Below are positions 24,065-35,804 of a stretch of 64,000 bases of DNA, piece by piece. The stretch covers positions 83,642,194 through 83,706,193 of the forward strand of contig CM077002.1 in assembly GCA_039090855.1 (NCBI GenBank), written 5' to 3'. How positions within the stretch are numbered: the stretch's first letter is position 1; the number at the start of each line of letters is the position of its first letter. The notes beneath the pieces were generated by a model, which saw nothing but the letters and a program-made list of their open reading frames with translations, did no database searches and was not told where the DNA came from. The position numbers and the translations under genes were made by a program. Source of the DNA: Macrothele yani. Taxonomy: Eukaryota > Arthropoda > Arachnida > Araneae > Macrothelidae.

Positions 24065-24344
24065 AAATGGAAGACAATACATAACTGAAAAAAAAAGTGT
24101 TGGGCAGATCTTTATACACAATTTTCACAAAATACAAATATTTTTTCATTAGTTAAAAAGAACAGGTTCTATTAATGAGCCTTCAAAAACTATTAGTACT
24201 ATTTTCAGTGGATATTTCACACTTACAGGGTGTTTACATGGATTACTAACAAATGAAAAAAACTTTGTATTTTGTGAAAATTGTGTATGAAGATCTGCCG
24301 AAACATTTTTTTTTTTTTTTCAATTATGTACTGCCTTCCATTTT
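24065..24344. repeat. foldback element
   Basis: Arms of about 95 bases at 24065-24160 and 24250-24344 are inverted copies sharing GAAAATGGAAG, GCAGATCTT and ACACAATTTTCACAAAATAC. The centre is about 90 bases. No coding capacity. Confidence 0.75.
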
Positions 24345-24843
24345 CAAATCTCATTTTTGGAAACTAATGAAGAAAAAGAAAAGGTCAGAAATGTCTGTTG
24401 GCTTATAAAAGAAAGAGTGAAATAAAGCAAAATGTTTCTTTTCAATTCTCATCCGTGACAGATATCATAAATATCTGCCTTTGAATAAAACCAAAGTAAG
24501 TAGTTTACCCATAGCATCTAAAATCTTGAGCTCAAAACTGCATACTTTTTGAATTATTTTTTCAAATACTGACACATTCCCTAGTATTTTTAATGTGCTA
24601 AGTTAAATAAAAGGAAGACTTTGTGAAATCAATGTAACAGCACAGGATCATTATAAGCTATCTTAAAGAAAAATGGAGTGATTAGTAAACTATCCTTTTG
24701 GTTTGTTTACATTAAACAATATTTTATTTGCTTTTAGTGTATATTTATGCTCTGTTTAATCATAAATATGCAAAATAATTTGCAAGTAAAACATGATAAG
24801 GTTATATTTTAACAGAAGAGACACAAAAATTTGATGTCCTTAC

Positions 24844-24929
24844 CTGGTGATGATTCTCTTCTTAAATCTCTTTTCATACAAGGCACTTACAGCTAGTGAG
24901 GCAACAAAAGAGCAATCTGAGACGATGGT
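24844..24929 (-). CDS. CAPN7: calpain-7 exon with the catalytic cysteine
   Basis: The 86-base exon encodes TIVSDCSFVASLAVSALYEK and RFKKRIIT, ending in AG of a split serine codon. The Cys in SDCSFVASL is the family's nucleophile. Upstream (minus strand) it follows TATAG, and it ends at GTAAGG. It starts in phase 0, matching the exon at 43030-43243, and its final phase matches 17171-17264. No substitutions suggest loss of function. The 18.1 kb intron before it holds the nested transposon tower. Confidence 0.95.
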
Positions 24930-25797
24930 CTATAGAAGCAAAACTTTGTTTGAGTAACAGGTCAGAGATATATGAACTCAAAAATTATGACACTTTTCTT
25001 TTTTTTAAGCAGGCAGAATAAAGGATCTTTAAAACTTTTTCAAACTGTGATTGCTTGATTCATTTATATGCTATGACAGAATACAAGGAGTGTATTTTCT
25101 TCAACAATAAATGTCATTTTTATTATTTTTAAATGTATCAATTGCACATTAACAGAATAAAAGCTGGGGTTTGTAGTTACTTCTTAAGTCAGACCAGATC
25201 ACACATTGTCATAATACTGCACTCCAGTTTTATGTAATTTTGCTGCATATCAAATGTTACATTTACAGGCCTACTATAAGCAGTTTGATTTAAGAAAATT
25301 ATTTAGCAGTGATCTCCAAAACAGCTGATATGATGCAGTATAATATTTCAGCAATTAACCATGATCTTTAAATATTACAGGGTGAGGATAAACAACAAAT
25401 TTACTAAAATGCTGATTCATAGAATCCACACACTAGCTGTGTTGGTACAAGAAAGTTGTTTATACACATATTAGACTTTGATTAATAAATAGGAAAAACT
25501 TGATAAAGAAATGTACAATAAAAATGGTAGAAGTGAGCAAGTGATTAAATGAACAGTCAATATAAGACATTCCACACTTCTAATTTCAAGTCTTCTCCTT
25601 GGTCTGTGGACTGATGCATTAGAATATAACATAAATTTCATCTCATCTCTCATATAACATGAGTGTATAAATCTCCTGAGCTGATTTTTGTTATCTTTGT
25701 CTTTCACAAAAGTGCACAATTCAGAGTCACATAAAAGTGCACAGTTCAGGTTTACTGCATTACTAAGCATGTCATTCCACTAAATTCATACATATTA
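24930..25797. other. intron sequence, no gene
   Basis: No recognisable coding region or repeat; presumed calpain-7 intron. Confidence 0.45.
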
Positions 25798-26163
25798 TCA
25801 TGGCATTCCCCTTACCACTTTTGTATCATCTACTTCTAGACTCCAAAATGATACTCTTATTTTGCCTGCTACTCCAGAACTGCCACAAAAAAAGGGTAGG
25901 TCAACATACTCTGTTTTACACTCCCACCAATGTTTTTGATCTATCCGTCCCACAAAATTGCGGGACATAGGTATGCCATATGAACTTGAGAAATGGCTCA
26001 TTTTAAAGATCTTGATCCCAAGAATCGGAGAAAAAAATTCTAGTTCAATCAGCTGATTGCTGTATGTGTCACAAAGCGTACGTACACCAAGTATTCTGAC
26101 TTCGTCATCACGACACGGGGCAGTCGTATGATTTTTGAAGATTGCGCCAGCCAGAGCTATCAA
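25798..26163 (-). other. unassigned exon-like open frame
   Basis: A 121-codon open frame on the minus strand has balanced, conserved-looking composition (RDDEVRILGVRTLCDTYSNQ, WWECKTEYVDLPFF, KIRVSFWSLEVDD). A GTAAGG donor directly follows VDDTKV at about 25816. I do not recognise the family, and it is not calpain-7. It sits in the calpain-7 intron next to a Helitron remnant, so it could be a captured exon, a nested gene's exon, or part of the element. It could also be fortuitous. Confidence 0.35.
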
Positions 26164-26424
26164 GCAAGGAGCTGATTGACTATTATCAAGGAAAAATTAG
26201 CTGCACATGCTTCCACTGCTATTCACCAGTAAACTGTGTTACAGTGAGGACAGAAAAAAGATTCTGTTATGAGTAGCGTTTGCAGGAGACTACCCAAAAG
26301 AGGGAGATTTTCATAACGTACGTGAGCGAAGAAATTTTGAAAGCACACATAATGATCACAGTAATACACACGGCAACCTATCTTCTGAAAAGATTTATTG
26401 GATGAAACTGCCATACATGAGCAC

Positions 26425-27010
26425 AGCTTGGGTGCAATGCATATTGAGTGTGCGCACTACCCCGCTTTGCATTTCGCTAATGAGGAAACTAATGGCCATT
26501 TCAAATCCTGTTGTTTAACGGCCTTGTTTCCCTTACAGAACAACAGATAAATATGGGGCTGAAGGACTTCTGAACAGTCCTAATTTTGTCCAACACATCC
26601 GGAAATACAATAGTGCAATGTCATTCACTTCCCTGTCGGCCACAAAAAAGGAGATTCCAGGCAATGATCCATACTGCTTCAAAATTCAGGGACAGATTTG
26701 CAGGTACACCTCGGATTTAGTACCACTTACTGGTGAAAATAATACTTTATAGATTCCTTGGCAGCTACTGATATACGTATTGGTCATAATGAAAATAAAA
26801 AATTAAAGTGATTGATATTGACAGCCCTGGCAGATATTCTGGCTAACATTCATTACGCCCAAGCATACAAGACTGCAACTGAGACGATTGAACATGAAGT
26901 ATTGGGACACAACCTGGACCTGCGTTTTGTTGATAATATATTTACAAGTTCTCTATATTCCCTCAACATAATACACAAAAAGCATGAAACAATGGTGCAA
27001 TTTTATTACT
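26425..27010 (+). pseudogene. Helitron Rep/helicase protein remnant
   Basis: Plus-strand frames show the Helitron N-terminal pattern: LGAMHIECAHYPALHFANEE, then HIRKYNSAMSFTSL, then NDPYCFKIQGQI, and finally LADILANIHYAQAYKTATE with LRFVDN. The order and spacing fit the region before the Rep HUH motif of Helitron proteins. Stops and frameshifts split it. The HUH and helicase parts are absent. Confidence 0.75.
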
Positions 27011-27437
27011 ATTTTATTTTCTTGAAAACTGTGAAAAATACTTCTTACTAGATTGAGGCACTTGCCCCACCAAGCCATTAGTGTAATTAAAATTCATTAT
27101 CTATACTAGCGCCTTCTACTGAACTATACAATTAATAACTTTAAAAATACATAATATCTAAAGTATTGTTTACCTGATATTGTCAAAGTATTTTGCACAT
27201 TGTTGCTCTGTGAGGCATGTGCTCCTGGCCCGAGAGGTCATTTTGTCACAGGTTTTTGGTTAGTTATAATTTTTTTTTTTTAGAAATAAAACAATTAGGT
27301 TATATATTTTCAGTTCTATATTCATTCATTCTCACAATCAAACGTTTTAAATTTATATTAATTAAAAGATTTTAGTAGAAAGAGTTATATTTATCGGGTC
27401 AGGAGACGTCTCGCATGGGGTTCGTTGTCACCATGTT

Positions 27438-27480
27438 ACGGCGAGCGCTTTCGACACGGTCGGTGTGTCATTGTCGGGCC
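27438..27480 (-). ncRNA. hammerhead-like ribozyme motif with two core changes
   Basis: Minus strand: stem I GGC pairs with GCC, stem II GACAC pairs with GTGTC, then GAAA, a two-pair stem III (AG/CT) with a CG loop, and cleavage after C at 27443. The first core box reads CCGACAA rather than CTGANGA, two transitions from consensus. The downstream inverted arm begins at the base after this predicted cut, which supports a functional past. Confidence 0.55.
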
Positions 27481-27905
27481 TTCTACATCTACACGAGGGT
27501 TTCTTCGCGTGTGTAAAGCCGCTGGAGTTGCTTGTCGGGAAAATGAAGGGAAAGTTTTGCAGTTTGTATGTGTTAGGTGATTGCTTCTCATGTGTCGCCA
27601 TCTATTGGATGAGTTGGCAGGTATATCATTCGTAAGTACAATTTTTTCTATTTTGTGTAGCTATTTTTGAGCTATTGTTATTTATTTGTAGAAACAGGTG
27701 TATTATTTTTAGTCCTTTATTAATTGGTGTGACTTTTTTGTAATGCTCTTTTTTTGTCTTTTTTTATGAATTTTTTCATTTTTTATAAGTGACTTCCAGG
27801 CTGTATCTAGGTTGGTAGGGTCTTGTAAATTGCATATTTTATCTTTTCTTTGTTCAATAATAACGCTTTCAGAAACCCTTAATTCTTTTTCGTTTGTGTG
27901 GGTGG

Positions 27906-28136
27906 TTAGTAATTTAATATTTTCGAAATCAGGATATTGTTTATGTTTAATGCAGTGTTAGATAAGTGCAGTTTTTCTTCTTTTTTGTTCCAGTTCTTTA
28001 TATGTTGATGTAATCTTTTTATTAATCTATTTTTTGTGCTGCCAATGTAAGAACTGTGGTCCCCAGAACTCTGTGAAACAATAGGAATTTCATATACGCC
28101 TACTGATTGTAGTACCACGCTACATCTCACACAGGT
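27906..28136 (-). pseudogene. GIY-YIG endonuclease fragment of a PLE
   Basis: The frame shows GVYEIPIVSQSSGDHSSYIG and STKNRLIKRLHQHIKNWNK, with both the GVY and YIG halves of the nuclease motif. It is truncated upstream at the inverted arm and lacks the RT. Confidence 0.8.
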
Positions 28137-28440
28137 TCACCGTAACGTGGTGACAACGAACCCCGTGTCAGATGTCTCCTGACCCGATAAGTATAACTCT
28201 TTCTACTAAAATCTTTTAATTAATGTAAATTTAAAACGTTTGATTGTGAGAATGAATGAATATAGAACTGAAAATACATAACCTAATTGTTTTATTTCTA
28301 AAATTTTTTTTTTATGACTAACCAAAAACCTGTAACAAAATGACCACTCGGGCTGGGAGCATGTGCCTCACAGAGCAACAACGTGCAAAATACTTTGGCA
28401 ATATCAGGTAAACAATACTTTAGATATTATGTATTTTTAA

Positions 28441-28739
28441 TCAAAAGCACGTTTATAGCATAAGACAACCCTTAAGGTTGCCTCATGAATTGAATATTTC
28501 ATAATAACTTTAGGGTTCGATAAAAACCATCAATTTACAGTTTTCAACATTTTTCCATGCTGAAAATTATTTGCAACTCCTACTCACCTGATCAAGACTA
28601 TAAGACAAGCAATAAGAAAACAACAAGGTAAAAGAACTGTAACTACTAGAGAACCACCTATATACTTTAATATACACTATAAAATTACTTTCATTTATCA
28701 GGTAACTTACATCCCTATCTTATGTCAGACAATTCGTAA
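28441..28739. other. no feature seen
   Basis: AT-rich, no coding potential. Confidence 0.4.
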
Positions 28740-29000
28740 TTACTTACTTTGGTCCCATACGTTGAAAACATTTTGGAGTATGAGCTTTTTATTGACTTCA
28801 GTAACTTAAATTCACTGTAATGTAATATACTGAACAAATTATTCCTAGGAACTTTCTCAAAATTCCTTTCAAAGTCAATAAAAGCTATATAAAAAAATTA
28901 GGCATCTTATGCAACTTTTTGGAAGGGTATCTATCTAAGCATAAGCACATTATCACAAAATCTCCTACCACCTCTAAAACCACACAACACTTTCACTCAA
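28740..29000 (-). pseudogene. LINE reverse transcriptase fragment
   Basis: On the minus strand the motif A region reads IAFIDFERNFEKVPRNNLFS, followed by KLLKSIKSSYSKMFSTYG. Upstream, RRGRRFCDNVLMLR resembles the RGRSTID block. It is a small, stop-ridden piece of a LINE different from the two RTE families. Confidence 0.55.
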
Positions 29001-29069
29001 CTAATTATTCCACTATATTCCTAAATCTTATATATCTGAGTAAATCGCAATGCACATTAATTAGGAAAA

Positions 29070-29134
29070 TGCCATTGCAGTTATTACAATTTCTCTCACT
29101 ACCTTTCTTGCAGTTATTACAATTTCTCTCACTA
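29070..29134. repeat. tandem pair of a 32-bp unit
   Basis: TTGCAGTTATTACAATTTCT and the following CTCACTACC occur twice back to back. Confidence 0.85.
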
Positions 29135-30534
29135 CCATGTTTGCCCACTGCCAGTGATTAGGTACCAAGCCAATTTCTCATGCCAACTGAATAATTCTGT
29201 GTGATCACAGGGCACTTAAACAGTCATATCAGAATAATATGACCACCAACCTAATAATGGGAATAACCACTCTTGGCCCGGATGACAGTGGTGAGACAGC
29301 GTGGCATGGACACAATGAGGCCCAGGAAGGTTGGCCGAGTCACAAGTGCCCGTTTGGACTTCAGCAGAGCATCGTGGTCCTGGAGATAATGTGGTTGTGG
29401 GTCGGCATGCCACACCTGTCAATTAAAATAGTCCCAAGTACTCTATGGGATTAAGGTAAGGTAAAGGCAAAGAAAATGCCGACAATGTGCGAAAAAATTA
29501 ATCCGTCAAGTAAACCAAACAATATTACATCAGTTATGTTATCAGGTACTGACTTTAAAACCTTAAAATTTAAAATATATACCCACATGAGTACTTTTGG
29601 TCCACCGAGTTCAGATGTACAAAGTGCCAGCAGAAAACATGACAACATATATACACACCGGGTGTTTTCTAAAGTCGCGGCTCACTTCAATAACTCGAGA
29701 ATAAATTGGAACAGAAAAACAGGTTCAACGGGTATTAACAAGGGATGATATGATCTATTTAAGGGATATGTGAATGACCCCCAGACCTCCCTGATCAGGG
29801 GGCTATAATTAGGAAAAAAATTCAACTACAAAGTTATACAGCGTTTTTACCTTAGTGTAAATCCGCAGAAAAATTTCTAATAGCTCTCCAGGTTCGGGTT
29901 GTGCCCTCTTGAGCTATTGCACATCTACAAGGAAAAGTTGTTTTCCCTGCAAATCTTGAAATGTTTCTGCCTTTTCCTGAGCTTCGTAAGAAAAGGCATT
30001 TGAGGGAATGATTTTTTCGTTTGCGAAACTAAGGGTTCGAAAGCCCCCCTGACTTCTCTCGCTTTTCGCCAAGAAGCTGTAAAGTCACCTAAACTTTGCG
30101 CAAAATGCTGCTGTGTAGTAAATTTAGGGTTTCAGTTTATGTATCTAGAACTTTAGAAGGAAATCTTAAAAATTATGGTCCTAATCTATCCCCAAATCCC
30201 TGAAATAAATTATTGCCTATGGTAACCTCCCTTCAGGGGCTCAACAAATACAAAAATCAAAAGATATTTCGGGAGAAAGGCAACTCACAGTAAGAGACCC
30301 TTGCAGTAGTGATTGATCTATCAGTACAAAACAAAGTAGATGTTTGTTTTTTTACCACCAACTTGATAGTTGAATTCAACCAAGCAGTTATTCTAACTTG
30401 TCACAGTGGCTTGTAGTCGAAAATCAAGCTGAACTGTATAAACTTGCCATTTTAATGTTGTAACTCGTTCTAATAACAAAACCATCAGTAATAGTGGGGG
30501 AAAGATCACATGCAAATCATTCACAAAATTCAAA

Positions 30535-31207
30535 ATGCTCGCCATCAGCTACAACACATGTTTGAATTCTACGAAGTACAGTTTCTGGCAACTTATGCAG
30601 CTGACGCGAAGGAATACTCCTACAGGCATTAATAATTCGTTGTTTCAAAGCATTCTGATCATTGGGTGGTGTTGCATAAACTTGGGATTTCAAATGGCCT
30701 CAAAAATAAAAATCTGTTGGTGTTAAGTCCGGTGACCTGGCTGGCCATTCTACGTTCCCGTCATATCCTATAATCCTCTCCTTGAAATTATTATATTTGC
30801 ACTTTTAAGGTATCAAATCAAACCCCTGCAAAGTGTGCATAGTTTACGTGCAATTCATAAATGATATACTATTAAAAAGCACCAATCACTTACCCTAAAG
30901 ATCATGGTAATTTCCATCCACAACACACTTCCAGCACATCAATTATCATAATGTTGTTGGCCTTTAAAAGAAGGAATCGTAAGCAAGATGTCTGTAAACC
31001 TTTGAAGGCCAACAACATTATGATAATTGACGTGCTGGAAGTGTGTTGTGGATGGAAATTACCATGATCTTTATTGGTGCTTTTTAGTAGTATGTCACTC
31101 TCCTTGAAAGTTCGTTTGAGGAAATTTTGAACAGGCAATACTTTATGTGCTGGGGCTCCATCGTGTTGGAACCACATAAGAAGACGACTTTGAAGTGGAA
31201 AATCCAA
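30535..31207 (-). pseudogene. Tc1/mariner-superfamily transposase fragment of the long-TIR element
   Basis: Minus strand: FQHDGAPAHKVLPVQNFL carries the second catalytic Asp. After an inserted hairpin element, the third block reads WPARSPDLTPTDFYF with HLKSQVYATPPNDQNALKQR. The first catalytic block was not found. Frames are broken. Confidence 0.8.
30868..31094. repeat. hairpin insertion inside the transposase
   Basis: Near-perfect inverted arms of about 100 bases (30868-30968 and 30999-31094), for example CCAACAACATTATGATAATT in both orientations. The left arm has a ten-base extra CACTTACCCT. The outermost part (TTTTTAGTAGTA or TTTTTAATAGTA) is also mirrored. The transposase frame is split by it. 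Confidence 0.8.
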
Positions 31208-32119
31208 ACTCTGTTTCTTTAACTAGTTTGTAAGAATATGGTTTATTTCTGTTATTAATGACAGAATATGTCTTTGTAATCCGCACATTAGGAAAAAATA
31301 ATGATAAGTTGGTTATTTTAATGTGAGGAATTTTAAAAATGTTGCTTATGTCACTAGCTGCAGTATGGAATTCATGTGTGCAGGTGAACACATACTGTTT
31401 CTTTTGTTGTTTTCAGTCCTTTTCTGCAGGTTGATACATTCCACGAAAACATTCCTGAGGGAAATGCGCATTTACTTGATTTTTATTTTTTTTTCAACCC
31501 CTGATACATCAAGACTTCGGAGGGATTTGATACAGAGCAAGTGCTTGGCCCATTGAATGAGTTCAGGAATAAAAGCATTTGACCCATATTGTATACACGA
31601 TACAGGAATCACCATAAGAGATAGGCATAATTCAACTTCCGTACAAATGTTTTTCTCAGTAATGTAACAAGGTAAGTAAAAGAGCATGGTCTGCTACGGT
31701 AAATTTTAACTGCGCTGTATTTCACAAATTTCAAATTGAAGAACCCATATTTCCTGATGTCAGAGGTCGAGAAATGCCAATAACAGCACACGACTGTAGC
31801 ATGAGTCTTTGCATCTGCTAATTCTACAGCCTACATGGACTATTTAAGAAGCCGGGGGGAGGGGGGTGAATTTAAATGGGAGGCAACGGGGATTCCCCTT
31901 TAGCCACTTTAACTTACATTAGAAAAAGGTGCAGTAATTTTTTCTTGTATTTTTCATTAAATTTTATTTTATTCTGGTGGATTTCAAAACTTCCATTTTT
32001 TGTCGGACCCCCGAAAAAGAATTCTATACGCACCTGTAATAAGGGCAACACAGTCCAAATGATTGCTTAAAACTACAAGCAGCTGGTATGGAGCTGTCTG
32101 TAGTTTTAGGCAATGGATA
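31208..32119. other. interior of long-TIR element, unrecognised
   Basis: Minus-strand open stretches at 31143-31391, 31472-31687 and 31609-31791 look like decayed coding DNA but match no family I know. A G-run lies near 31857-31866. Confidence 0.35.
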
Positions 32120-32665
32120 GACTAAATATCTGTTGATTTTTGTATTTGTTGAGCTCCTGAAGGGAGGTTACTATAGGCAATAATTTATTTCGGGGATAGA
32201 TTAGGACCATAATTTCCAAGATTTCCTTCTAAAGTTCGAGATACATAAACTGAAACCCTAAATTTACTACACAGCAGCATTTTGCGCAAAGTTTAGGTGA
32301 CTTTACAGCTTCTTGGCGAAAAGCGAGAGAAGTCGGGGGGGGGCTTTCGAACTCTTGGTTTCGCCAATGAAAAAATCATCCCCTCAGATGCCTTTTCTTA
32401 TGAAGCTCAGGAAGAGGCAGAAACATTTCAAGATTTGCAGTGAAAACAACTTTTCCTTGTAGATGTGCAATAGCTCAAGAGGGCACAGCCCGAAATTTTA
32501 TGCGGATTTACACTAAGGTAAAAATTTATGCGGATTTACACTAAGGTAAAAACGCTGTATAACTTTATAATTGCAAACTTTTTCCTAACTTGCTTTGTTT
32601 ACGAGATAGTCCCAGAGCCCCCTGATCAGGGGGCCTGGGGCTCATTCACATATCCCTTAAATAGA

Positions 32666-34363
32666 TCATCATCATCATCATCATCATCATTGTCAACCAT
32701 TATCAATCCACTGCTGGACGAAGGTCTCCCCAAGTTTCCTCCACAACGGTCTGTCTTGTGCCAGTCTCCTCCATGTCACCCCTGCATACTTTCGAATTTC
32801 ATCCACCCATCTCCCATGTGGTCTTCTTCTGGGTCTTTTCCTGTCCCTTGGAATCCAATCTAAAATTTCGGCTGTCCATCGATGGTCTGTTCTTCTGGCA
32901 GTATGTCCAGCCCATTGCCATTTCAGGGATTTAACTCTGATCATGATGTCTTCCACTCTTGTCATTTTTCGGATCCACGTGCTCCTCTTCTTATCTCTCC
33001 TGGTTACACCAAGCATGCACCTCTCCATGCTCCTTTGAGTTGTCTGCAGCCTTTGTATGTCTCTTTTAGCTAAGGTCCACGTCTCTGCACCATACGTAAA
33101 CACTGGAAGGATGCATTGAACAAACACTTTTCTTTTAAGACATAATGGCCTATTGCTCTTGAAAATTATGTTGTTTCTTCCAAAAGCTCTCCAGGCAAGT
33201 TTTGTACGCCGATTAATTTCTTCATCAAATGTGACCCTCACTTGATATCTGCTGTCCAAGATAAACGTACGTGTCTGTTATCTCCAGCTTTTCTCCATCA
33301 ATCAATAAATCTTCATTTCTTGTAAAAGCATTGAACATCACTTTTGTCTTCTGAAAGTTCATTTTTAATCCCACTTCTTTACTCTTGTCAGCAAGTTCCT
33401 GGATCATACTCTGCAGCTCTGATGGGGTAGTTGCAAAAAGGGCTACGTCATCAGCAAAACGAAGGTGGGTTAGATAATCCCCATTCATCTTTATCCCTTT
33501 GTTTTCCCAGTTCAGTAATTGAAAGACACTTTCCAATGTGGCATTAAAGAGCTTCGGAGATATGGTGTCACCTTGTCTCACTCCTTTTCCAATTTTTATG
33601 TGTGTTGTATTTTCAAACAGCCGAATCTTTGCACTTGCATTTTCATAGATGTTATTAATAATATTAATGTATGCATCTTCAATACTGCAGGATTTCAGAG
33701 CCATTGTAACTGCTGATGGTTTCACTGAATCAAAGGCTTTTTCATAATCAATAAAAGCCATGCACAATGGAAGTTCATATTCCCTCGCTCTTTCAATTAG
33801 TTCTCTCAGCACGTGGATATGATCTATTGTGCTGTAGCCACTCCTGAATCCAGCTTGTTCTCTCGGTTGAGCCATGTCCAGTGTTACCTTCAAGCGGTGT
33901 GAAAGAACTTTAGTGAAGATTTTATAAACCACTGATAGGAGGCTGATAGGTCTGTAGTTCCCGAGATCCTCAATGTCACCTTTCTTATGTAGCAGGATCA
34001 TTGTAGCGGTGTTCCAATCCTAAGGAATCTTTCCTTCATTAAGGCATCGAGTGAAAATTTGGGCGAGTACTGTTTCGATTTCTCCACTTGCTTCTTCTAT
34101 GATGTCTACAGTAATTCCATCTTCTCCTGGAGCTTTTCCCCGCTTCATGTTCTTGATTGCATGTGCAACTTCTGCTGGAAGGACTGGAGGAACTCTGGTA
34201 CTGGTATCTTTCATGATGTCTGGAGTGCATGTATCATCCCTTTCATATAATTTGGAGTAGAAATCTTTCACTCTTGTCAAAATTTCTGCCTCTATTTCTT
34301 GTTACAGAACCATCTTCTTTTCTCAGTGCCATAATCTGTTTTCTTCCCTTACTGAGATGTCCC
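32666..34363 (-). mobile_element. RTE-like LINE, 5'-truncated copy
   Basis: Same family as 2994-6240, with an ATC repeat tail at 32665-32690 and truncation at about 34363 in the sequence upstream of the RT. It lies inside the right arm of the long-TIR element; the left arm shows the uninterrupted target. Confidence 0.92.
32693..34350 (-). pseudogene. RTE reverse transcriptase, truncated
   Basis: Reading from 34350: AEVAHAIKNMKRGKAPGEDG, a stop at 34020 in place of Glu, then MILLHKKGDIEDLGNYRPIS, motif A MAFIDYEKAFDSV, GVRQGDTISPKLFNATLESV, LRFADDVALFA, and a one-base frameshift at about 33225-33260 leading to the C-terminal domain ending WIDNG. The endonuclease is absent. It keeps intact two codons that are stops in the other copy. 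Confidence 0.9.
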
Positions 34364-34451
34364 TTATTAATACCCATTGACCCTGTTTTTCAGTTCCAAT
34401 TTATTCTCGAGTTATTGAAGTGAGTCACGCCTGTGGGAAACACCTTGTACA

Positions 34452-35641
34452 TACACTGAAGAGCAATTGAATTAGAGAAACCTGTCTAGTAACGTGTAGC
34501 ACCACCTTTCACCCTGATGACGGCGGTGATTTGTATCGGCATGGACTCGACGATACACCGGAAACGTTGGGAAGCCATACGGATCCACAACCCCTGAACA
34601 AGCTCCCACAGTTCACGAAGATTTGATGGAGGGGTCAGAGCCTCAAACATCTCTCTCGATGGCATCCAAGATGGGCTTGAAGTCAGGTGACCTAGCTGGC
34701 CAAGGAAGCAAGGTCACGTTGGTGGAGTGTTCATCCAACCATTTGGATACAATTTGGGAGCGATGGCACGGTGCATTGTCTTGTTGCAGGATGAGGTCCC
34801 CAGTGGGATGTTGAAGACGCACAAACAGGAGCAAATGGTCGTCCAGGATATCCCGATAACGTTGACCTGAGAGGGACAATGTCACACATACCAGGGGTCC
34901 CATTTCCGTCCACATAAACAGTCCCCAGACGAGAATGCCACCCCCACCAGCTTGCTGGCAAGAAGGATCCATCACTTCATGTGGTTTGCGCTGTACTCGT
35001 ATCCTGCCATCCGCATGTACCAACGTGAATCTCGACTCATCAGTCCAGGCAACATTTTTCCACATGTCAAGGGTCCAGTGGCGATGTTCCCGCGCCCATG
35101 CTAATCTTTGCACCCTGTGATGTGCGGTCAGCAGCGGTACCCTTAGTGGGACGATGGCTTCTGTACCCCATAGCGAGGAGATGGGTCTGGATGGTGTGGC
35201 TGCTTACACGTTTTTGTGCACCAGCGTTAAATTGCCAAGTGATTTCTTGCATATCCACTGTTACAATGCGAGTTAGCCGACGATGACCCCGCTCATCCAC
35301 ACGCTGTTGTCCACGGCAGTTGGCCCTTGCGGGGATGGTTTTACCAGATTCGATGTACTCACGGTGCACCCATGACACAGTGGCTCATGAAAATCCCAGT
35401 GCCTGCACGACTTCCGAGATGGAGTGACCCATTCGTTGAGCCCCGACAATTTGCCAACGATCAAATGCGCTTAGATCCTTCGTCTTACCCATACAGCATC
35501 TGACTCTTACTGATTCCCGTCGCATCACTCCTTATATTGTCGGATCTCTGCATACGTCATGTCGTTTCCGTTTACAGGGCCGCCCACAGCGCCACATTTG
35601 CATAACGCCATCTGTCTCTAATTCAGTTGCTCTTCAGTGTA
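34452..35641 (-). mobile_element. Tc1-like transposon B1
   Basis: Ends TACACTGAAGAGCAATTGAA and the inverse at 35641, within TA. Length is 1190 bp. The same family, in opposite orientation, lies at 37453-38676. Confidence 0.92.
34486..35492 (-). pseudogene. Tc1-like transposase B1
   Basis: Start at 35492; helix-turn-helix MGHSISEVVQALGFS is followed by a stop, then HREYIESGKTIPARANCRGQ and a second DNA-binding half. WTDESRF and LQQDNAPCHRS keep both Asp residues, but a small deletion turns the expected NPIEH-WDAIERD into KPILDAIERD and removes the catalytic Glu. Further frameshifts follow. Confidence 0.9.
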
Positions 35642-35804
35642 TGTGTACAGAAGCCAAGGTGGCAAAGGGGCAAATATGTAAATGAATTAATAATAGGTGT
35701 CACATGGTCCCAACATAATTGCAAGTGTCCAGGCCATTAATTAGGTTACTAAAGTTTGAATATGTCCTCCCAGACTTTGGGTAAATCATAAGGAAAATTG
35801 TCGT

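Larger units (their letters stand above)
27145..28440 (-). mobile_element. Penelope-like element with inverted arms
   Basis: Arms of about 300 bases (27145-27441 and 28140-28440) are inverted copies, sharing for example CTAAAGTATTGTTTACCTGA and GTTCTATATTCATTC. Between them, on the minus strand, lie a GIY-YIG fragment (28136-27906), a 3' region and a hammerhead-like motif (27482-27441). RT sequence is missing, so the copy is 5'-truncated. Confidence 0.75.
29656..34446 (-). mobile_element. long-TIR transposon with mariner-like transposase
   Basis: Inverted arms of about 620 bases: left 29660-30275, right 32120-32665 continued at 34364-34440 after an inserted RTE copy. Both begin GGTGTTT with CACTTCAATAACTCGAGAAT inside. 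The interior has transposase fragments on the minus strand at 30535-31207 and further unrecognised decayed sequence to about 32100. Its exact ends and target duplication are unclear. Confidence 0.8.

Noticed and set aside
29476..29748. 90-codon plus-strand gene at the start of the nested insertion
   Set aside because: It crosses the boundary of the long-TIR element at about 29656, so it cannot be an original gene; no homology seen.
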